Shown here one piece after another: positions 56,412-60,770 of a stretch of DNA of 60,770 bases. A model generated the notes under the pieces. It was not told where the DNA came from and searched no databases. It saw nothing but the letters and a program-made list of their open reading frames with translations. The translations under genes and the position numbers were made by a program. This stretch comes from Rossellomorea aquimaris (GTDB lineage: Bacteria; Bacillota; Bacilli; Bacillales; Bacillaceae_B). Where the stretch lies: contig NZ_VTEX01000008.1 of NCBI RefSeq assembly GCF_008180865.1, forward strand, positions 1-60,770. The letters run 5' to 3'. The stretch's first letter is position 1; each line of letters starts with the position of its first letter.

Positions 56412-56425
56412 TTCAACTAAGAATA

Positions 56426-56434
56426 TGTTATACT
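56426..56434 (+). promoter_or_regulatory. Extended -10 promoter of salA
   Basis: TGTTATACT matches the extended -10 (TGn-TATACT). No good -35 at 17 bp. It lies about 50 bp before salA. Confidence 0.45.
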
Positions 56435-56481
56435 GAAAGCAGATAGATTGAAAACGAATACATAGAAAAGGGTGGTTATTC

Positions 56482-57531
56482 ATGTTAACTGAACAACAGA
56501 CACGCGAACTTTTATTTGGATTAAAAGATCCTTTTTTAAATAAAACGTTACAAGAAACAAACGGTATCTCAGAAATTTCAATCAAGGAAGAAAAGAAGCA
56601 TGTAAGCGTGAAGATCGCCATTGCCAAGACAGGTACTGGTGAACAAATGCAATTCCAACAAAAGATCGTACAAGTCTTAAAGGATAACGGAGCGGATTCT
56701 GTCGGAATCCGGTTCACGGAGCTTCCACAGGAAGAGCTTGAAAAGCATAGAGGATCCGGCGGACAGGGAACGGATTTATTATCACCTGGAAGTAAAACAA
56801 CGTTTATTGCGATTGCCAGCGGAAAAGGCGGAGTAGGAAAGTCAACGGTTTCTGTTAACTTAGCTGTGTCCTTGGCCCGTCAAGGCAAAAAAGTCGGGCT
56901 CGTGGATGCGGATATTTACGGTTTCAGTGTGCCGGATATGATGGGAATCGTGAAAAGACCAGTCGTTCGGGGAGAGAGAATTATTCCAGTAGAACGTTTT
57001 GGAGTAAAAGTCATTTCCATGGGCTTCTTTGTTGAAGACAATGCTCCCGTTATTTGGAGAGGTCCTATGCTAGGGAAAATGCTGAATAACTTCTTCTCAG
57101 AAGTAGAGTGGGGAGAACTGGACTATTTACTGCTGGACCTGCCGCCTGGAACAGGAGACGTTGCCCTTGATCTTCACACGATGCTTCCACATTGTAAGGA
57201 GATCATCGTCACGACACCGCATCCAACAGCAGCATTCGTAGCGGCTCGAGCAGGTGCCATGGCCCTGCAAACTGACCATGACATTATTGGTGTGGTTGAA
57301 AACATGTCCTATTTCGAAAGTAAATTAACAGGCGAAAAAGAATTCGTATTCGGTCAAGGTGGGGGAGAGAAGCTAACGGAAGAACTCCGTACCGACTTAT
57401 TAGGCAAGCTTCCACTTCAACAGCCTGACTGGAACGAAGAGGATTTTGCTCCTTCCATTTACGCAGAGGACCATCGTTTAGGGCAGATCTATGGTGACAT
57501 CGCTCATAAAGTGATTGAAAAACTATCTTAG
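56482..57531 (+). CDS. salA: SalA, Mrp/ApbC-family P-loop ATPase
   Basis: 349 aa. A short N-terminal MIP18-like domain precedes a MinD-type ATPase with deviant Walker A GKGGVGKST (114-122) and LLLDLPPGTGD. In typical ApbC the stretch after GVVENMSYF is a CPHC iron-sulfur motif; here it reads ESKLTGEKE, so the Cys pair is absent. The B. subtilis relative acts as a regulator of scoC and exoprotease genes. Ends in a terminator shared with gerD. Confidence 0.9.
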   Translation: MLTEQQTRELLFGLKDPFLNKTLQETNGISEISIKEEKKHVSVKIAIAKTGTGEQMQFQQKIVQVLKDNGADSVGIRFTELPQEELEKHRGSGGQGTDLLSPGSKTTFIAIASGKGGVGKSTVSVNLAVSLARQGKKVGLVDADIYGFSVPDMMGIVKRPVVRGERIIPVERFGVKVISMGFFVEDNAPVIWRGPMLGKMLNNFFSEVEWGELDYLLLDLPPGTGDVALDLHTMLPHCKEIIVTTPHPTAAFVAARAGAMALQTDHDIIGVVENMSYFESKLTGEKEFVFGQGGGEKLTEELRTDLLGKLPLQQPDWNEEDFAPSIYAEDHRLGQIYGDIAHKVIEKLS

Positions 57532-57539
57532 TTAGACGA

Positions 57540-57583
57540 AAAAAGGACAAATGCGTGGGAATCCCCACGCATTTGTCCTTTTT
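57540..57583. terminator. Bidirectional terminator of salA and gerD
   Basis: A 20-bp perfect stem (57540-57559 with 57564-57583) around AATC has A5 on the left and T5 on the right, so it works on both strands. Confidence 0.9.
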
Positions 57584-57587
57584 AGAA

Positions 57588-58238
57588 TTATTGGCTACCG
57601 CCACCGCCACTGCCAGAACCTCCTGAATCACCAGATCCGCCTTCTTCACCACCTCCTGAAGAAGACTCGCTGCCACCGCCGCTTTTACCGCCATCTTTCA
57701 TTTCGCCGGCAGCCTTCAATAAAACATCCTGCATCTTAGCCTTAAACAGAGGGCTTTCAAATGTTTCCGTAATGACTTTTTGCAGATGTTCCCTATATTC
57801 CTGGCTTTTTAATGCTTCAGTCAGTTCCTTCTTGAATTCAGGGTCCTTTAACAGATCCATCATCATTCCTTGATACTCGGGATCCTTCATGAGGTCTTTG
57901 AGCAACTTTTCATTTCCATCCTTCATGCTTTTTGCCATCGCTTCGGCAAACTTAGGGTCTTCGAAGGATTTCTTCCAGAATTCAGTACCTTTTTCAGAGG
58001 TTAACGTCTTCGAGATGGTATCCGTCACAACCCCTTGGTCCATAATAAGCTCTGATTTCATTTTTTCATCAGACATGACTTCTTCAATCGCTTTTTTACC
58101 ATCATCGGTCTTTAATATATCGACAACCATTTTCTTGGTTTCTTCATAATCCATTTTGCCACTGCCTGTATCTCCTCCACCGCCACAAGCGGATAGAAGA
58201 AGAATCGACAGTAGAAAAAGAAAGGAATATCTTTTCAT
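57588..58238 (-). CDS. gerD: GerD, spore germination lipoprotein
   Basis: 216 aa. Signal peptide with lipobox LSAC (Cys18), then a helical core (DYEETKKMVVDILKTDDGKK, then repeated DPEF/DPEYQ-type helices) that in Bacillus forms a trimeric scaffold clustering germinant receptors. The C-terminal ~35 residues are Gly/Ser-rich. ATG 58238 follows GGAAGGAG on the - strand; the upstream in-frame start is dropped. Preceded by a sigma-G-like promoter, so it is probably forespore-expressed. Confidence 0.93.
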   Translation of the reverse strand: MKRYSFLFLLSILLLSACGGGGDTGSGKMDYEETKKMVVDILKTDDGKKAIEEVMSDEKMKSELIMDQGVVTDTISKTLTSEKGTEFWKKSFEDPKFAEAMAKSMKDGNEKLLKDLMKDPEYQGMMMDLLKDPEFKKELTEALKSQEYREHLQKVITETFESPLFKAKMQDVLLKAAGEMKDGGKSGGGSESSSGGGEEGGSGDSGGSGSGGGGSQ

Positions 58239-58272
58239 GGGTAGGCTCCTTCCATACAAATTCCCTTACCCT

Positions 58273-58301
58273 TAATATGAGAAATAACGAAAAAAATATG
58301 C
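58273..58301 (-). promoter_or_regulatory. Sigma-G-type promoter of gerD
   Basis: On the - strand, GCATA (58301-58297) and CATATTA (58279-58273) are separated by 17 bp, fitting the sigma-G pattern (G-x-ATA/G and CATnnTA). It lies about 35 bp before the gerD start. gerD is sigma-G-controlled in B. subtilis. Confidence 0.7.
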
Positions 58302-58339
58302 ACAAGAAAAACTGGAACCTGGATTTTTTAAGTATGCGT

Positions 58340-58348
58340 TGGTACAAT
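58340..58348 (+). promoter_or_regulatory. Extended -10 promoter of kbaA
   Basis: TGGTACAAT is an extended -10; TGGATT lies at a 17-bp spacing as a weak -35. Confidence 0.45.
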
Positions 58349-58387
58349 CAAATGAGTGTATATTTTTTTATTTGGAGGAAAATAGAA

Positions 58388-59023
58388 GTGACCATCCGCA
58401 ATTGGATTCGTTTTTTTATTCATACGTTAGTGATCGGAGGAGCTGTGACTGCCACCGCCGCACTTCTCATTAGATGGGATCAGTTCGGACCATACGTTCA
58501 AGACGGAAACGTGATTGGCATATTATCAAGTCTGCTTTGGTTTATATTTGTAGGTTTCACATTTAGTGTAATCAGTCAGATGGGGTATTTCGCTTATTTA
58601 ACCATCCATCAATTCGGGATGGGAATGTTTAAGAGCTTATGGAATCCCGTTCAAGTGGTGCTGATTGCCCTTGTCCTGTTTGATTTAATCTATTTCCGAT
58701 TCAGAGCTTTCGCTGAGGAAGGCGAGTCGTATACGCCTTATATTTTTCTGGGGATCGGAATCCTGGTCGTTGGATTAATCGTAGCTTATATGAAAAATCA
58801 GCAATCAGAAGCCAAGACGAACACATTTGTGTCTGCCTTATTCTTTATGATTGTTGTAACGACACTGGAGTGGCTGCCAGTTTTACTGGTGAACTCCGTG
58901 AAATGGCTGTATCTTATGCTGCTGGCTTTACTGGCATGTAATGCATTCCAGCTTCTGCGTCTTCCTAAATATATCGAGAAGTCCCAAATGGAAAGGCAAC
59001 GTAAGGAGCCAACCAACAGTTAA
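58388..59023 (+). CDS. kbaA: KbaA, KinB-activating membrane protein
   Basis: 211 aa, about six hydrophobic membrane segments; the conserved block FSVISQMGYFAYLTIHQFGMG is typical. In B. subtilis it is needed for the KinB kinase to feed the sporulation phosphorelay. GTG 58388 follows TTTGGAGGAAAATAGA; a longer frame to 58277 would overlap the gerD promoter and is rejected. Ends at a bidirectional terminator with pdaB. Confidence 0.9.
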   Translation: MTIRNWIRFFIHTLVIGGAVTATAALLIRWDQFGPYVQDGNVIGILSSLLWFIFVGFTFSVISQMGYFAYLTIHQFGMGMFKSLWNPVQVVLIALVLFDLIYFRFRAFAEEGESYTPYIFLGIGILVVGLIVAYMKNQQSEAKTNTFVSALFFMIVVTTLEWLPVLLVNSVKWLYLMLLALLACNAFQLLRLPKYIEKSQMERQRKEPTNS

Positions 59024-59026
59024 ACA

Positions 59027-59071
59027 AATAAAAGCCCGCTGGTGAGATCCCTTCATCAGCGGGCTTTTATT
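59027..59071. terminator. Bidirectional terminator of kbaA and pdaB
   Basis: A 19-bp stem (59027-59045 with 59053-59071, one wobble) ends in AATAAAA/TTTTATT. Its right end covers the pdaB stop codon. Confidence 0.9.
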
Positions 59072-59819
59072 ACTGTATGAGGGAAGACTCGGCATCCCCA
59101 TTTGAGATCATGTCTGAAACCGTAATGAAGTTCCCTTTTCCTTTCAACTCTTTCACGATGGTCGGCAAAGCGGATTTCGTTTGTTTAGCTGAATCCGATG
59201 CGTGAAGGAGAATGATGTCCCCTTTTTTGGCTTTCTTCACATTATTGATGATTTCATCTACACCAGGATTCGTCCAATCTTTAGAGTCTACACTCCAGTG
59301 AACCACGGTAAGTCCAAGAGAGTCGGCTACCTTTAATGTTTCTTTATTAAAGTGACCGGTTGGCACGCGTAATAACTTCACATCTTTTACATTCAGCTTC
59401 TTAAAAACGGTATCTGCCTTTAAAATGTCCTGCTTGATCTTATTTGGTTCCATATCCGTATAATCGGAATAGGCATAGCCAAGATTTCCGATTTCATATC
59501 CCTGCTTCACAATTTGCTCCACTAAATCAGGGTGTCTCTCCGCCCAGGCACCTGAAAGAAAGAAGGTAGCGGACTGGACATTCATTTTTTTTAATTCTTC
59601 AAGGATCGGCCCCGCTTTTTCATCTCCCCAACCAATATTGAATGTAATCGCGACTCCTTTTTCCCCCTTGTAGATCGCTTTCGGTCCATCCTTCGTACTA
59701 AAAACAGAAAGAGTCGAAAGGGTACTGCTATATACAAACAAGGCAGTAAAAAATGAAATCACGATAATCAGACTGATTTGCTTTAACTTCTTAGCATTAA
59801 CTGTGTGAAACGTATTCAA
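59070..59819 (-). CDS. pdaB: PdaB, sporulation polysaccharide-deacetylase-like protein
   Basis: 249 aa. One N-terminal membrane anchor (about 12-34), then a NodB-type domain. RVPTG (151-155), a W-x-x-DSKDW segment and LLHASDS (His206) fit motifs 3-5, but motif 1 reads TFNIGW with Asn61 where family members have Asp, and the motif 2 metal His positions are Leu113 and Tyr117. It may lack deacetylase activity. TTG 59819 follows GGAGGG at 9 nt. Essential for spore maintenance in B. subtilis. Confidence 0.9.
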   Translation of the reverse strand: MNTFHTVNAKKLKQISLIIVISFFTALFVYSSTLSTLSVFSTKDGPKAIYKGEKGVAITFNIGWGDEKAGPILEELKKMNVQSATFFLSGAWAERHPDLVEQIVKQGYEIGNLGYAYSDYTDMEPNKIKQDILKADTVFKKLNVKDVKLLRVPTGHFNKETLKVADSLGLTVVHWSVDSKDWTNPGVDEIINNVKKAKKGDIILLHASDSAKQTKSALPTIVKELKGKGNFITVSDMISNGDAESSLIQ

Positions 59820-59855
59820 TATTTCATCCCTCCGTTCAACCGTCTATCTCTACTA

Positions 59856-59885
59856 AAGATATGCATGTCCCCAGAAAAAATATCT
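59856..59885 (-). promoter_or_regulatory. Candidate sigma-E promoter of pdaB
   Basis: On the - strand CATATCTT (59863-59856) resembles the sigma-E -10, with ATATT (59883-59879) 15 bp upstream. It is about 40 bp before the pdaB start. The -35 flank is imperfect. Confidence 0.4.
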
Positions 59886-59959
59886 ATCTTATAAAAAAAT
59901 GATTATAAATTTCTTTTAATGGAAAAAACTACAAATACAAACATTAAGGGGTGACATAC

Positions 59960-60190
59960 TTGCTGGGGTTAATGATTAATGACAGAGAGAAACAAGAAAT
60001 AGAGTATTTGTTAAAAAGAGAGATGGATGAAATACTGTTTGATCTAAAAGATTCTCGAATTGATCATATCGTTAAGAGAGCAATGGAAGAACGGTACAAA
60101 ATCTTATTTTCACTCTTTAAAAGGTTTGCCAGTCATAAGGAATGTCTAAAGTATATGAAGACGGCAGCGAATAAGAAAGAGACATATTGA
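59960..60190 (+). CDS. Small conserved hypothetical protein
   Basis: 76 aa, charged and helical: INDREKQEIEYLLKREMDEI and HIVKRAMEERYKILFSLFKR. No membrane segment, Cys pair or enzyme motif. I recall similar small proteins beside rrn operons in Bacilli, but no function. TTG 59960 lies 6 nt after AAGGGGTGA; GTG 59951 overlaps that site and ATG 59972 is a shorter option. A hairpin follows. Confidence 0.7.
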   Translation: MLGLMINDREKQEIEYLLKREMDEILFDLKDSRIDHIVKRAMEERYKILFSLFKRFASHKECLKYMKTAANKKETY

Positions 60191-60196
60191 TGAAAA

Positions 60197-60234
60197 TCAG
60201 CTTCCGTAGGTATCCGAACGGGAGCTTTACTATT
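60197..60234 (+). terminator. Weak terminator after the small gene
   Basis: AGCTTCCGT (60199-60207) pairs with ACGGGAGCT (60218-60226), one wobble, followed by TTTACTATTTAT. It separates the gene from the rrn promoters. Confidence 0.5.
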
Positions 60235-60307
60235 TATGCCCTATTAGTGAACAGTGGGCGCGGCTTACTGAATTAAATGGTGGGAGTGTAAAAGAGGTAA
60301 TGTGTTT

Positions 60308-60368
60308 GAAATATTTTTTAAAAAAGTTCATGAAATGTATTGACCCCACCCGAAAATCTTGGTATATT
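60308..60368 (+). promoter_or_regulatory. rrn promoter P1 with AT-rich upstream element
   Basis: TTGACC (60340-60345) and TATATT (60363-60368), 17-bp spacer. The 30 bp before the -35 are almost pure A/T, like an UP element. The start region TTAATAAACGTCGC resembles that of P2. Confidence 0.85.
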
Positions 60369-60434
60369 AATAAACGTCGCTGAAACGAAATGAATTATTT
60401 AGAAGAAACACCAATAATTAATTCGAAAAAACAG

Positions 60435-60464
60435 TTGACATCACACGATGATGTGTGATAAATT
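60435..60464 (+). promoter_or_regulatory. rrn promoter P2 with an inverted repeat in the spacer
   Basis: TTGACA (60435-60440) and TAAATT (60459-60464), 18-bp spacer. ATCACAC (60440-60446) and GTGTGAT (60453-60459) form a perfect inverted repeat around GATGAT that fills the spacer. The start region TTAATAAAGTCGC is shared with P1. Confidence 0.8.
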
Positions 60465-60469
60465 AATAA

Positions 60470-60575
60470 AGTCGCTCCAAACGGACGTGACACACATTGA
60501 ACCTTGAAAACTGAACAAAACAAGACAATACGTCAACGTTAATTCTAGATTTATTTTTAAAGAGCTATTCAAACT
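60470..60575 (+). other. rRNA operon leader
   Basis: The leader contains ACCTTGAAAACTGAACAAAA, typical of Bacillus pre-rRNA leaders with their antitermination elements. No gene is present before the 16S start. Confidence 0.6.

Positions 60576-60770
<195 letters not shown>

Noticed and set aside
56184..56420. 78-codon frame across the palindromic repeat
   Set aside because: The sequence is a folded repeat and the translation (Arg/Gly/Pro-rich) is not protein-like.

Overview
The window is chromosomal DNA of a low-GC, endospore-forming Bacillaceae bacterium. It carries gerD, cwlD, pdaB, kbaA and sigH, the ctsR-mcsA-mcsB-clpC stress operon, and ribosomal-protein and RNA polymerase operons in the Bacillus subtilis order. 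The partial 16S rRNA looks like the Bacillus/Rossellomorea neighbourhood; that assignment is from memory and tentative. The segment lies between two rRNA operons: it opens with the 3' end of 23S plus a 5S gene and closes with the first ~195 nt of a 16S gene. No tRNA gene, IS element, prophage or CRISPR array was seen.

Layout. 1-320: end of an rrn operon. 320-885: non-coding gap, strikingly G-poor on the + strand. 850-8485: protein quality control and genome surveillance (ctsR, mcsA, mcsB, clpC, then radA, disA), interrupted after clpC by a 126-bp-period array of hairpin repeats. 8700-12584: yacL, isoprenoid genes ispD-ispF, and gltX. 12581-16915: Cys-specific T-box, two more hairpin repeats, then cysE-cysS-mrnC-rlmB-rae1. 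16920-22130: sigH, rpmG, secE, nusG, rplK-rplA, L10 leader, rplJ-rplL, a class I methyltransferase. 22127-34467: rpoB, rpoC, ybxF, rpsL, rpsG, fusA, tuf. 34856-50064: the S10-spc-alpha ribosomal cluster with secY, adk, map, infA and rpoA. 50196-52822: a four-way-junction RNA followed by the ECF-transporter energising module ecfA1-ecfA2-ecfT. 52837-54624: truA, then L13-leader-controlled rplM-rpsI. 54686-60190: ybaK, cwlD, salA, gerD(-), kbaA, pdaB(-) and a small conserved hypothetical. 60340-60770: tandem rrn promoters and the 16S start.

Nearly all genes run left to right, away from the presumed nearby origin. Only gerD and pdaB are reversed, each meeting its neighbour at a shared bidirectional terminator. 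Expression logic is visible in the DNA: a triple CtsR heptad, a Cys T-box, L10 and L13 leaders, several candidate attenuators, a sigma-G-like promoter for gerD and many near-consensus sigma-A promoters.

The most interesting non-textbook signals are: (1) a compact four-way-junction RNA ending in U8 between rplQ and ecfA1, possibly related to the L17 downstream element; (2) the hairpin repeats, whose arms covary between copies while one copy looks like a recombinant of its two neighbours; (3) a nusG start whose Shine-Dalgarno lies 22 nt upstream, with a tandem GGAC that could form two alternative hairpins; (4) a perfect inverted repeat inside the spacer of the second rrn promoter; and (5) a degenerate PdaB catalytic site.
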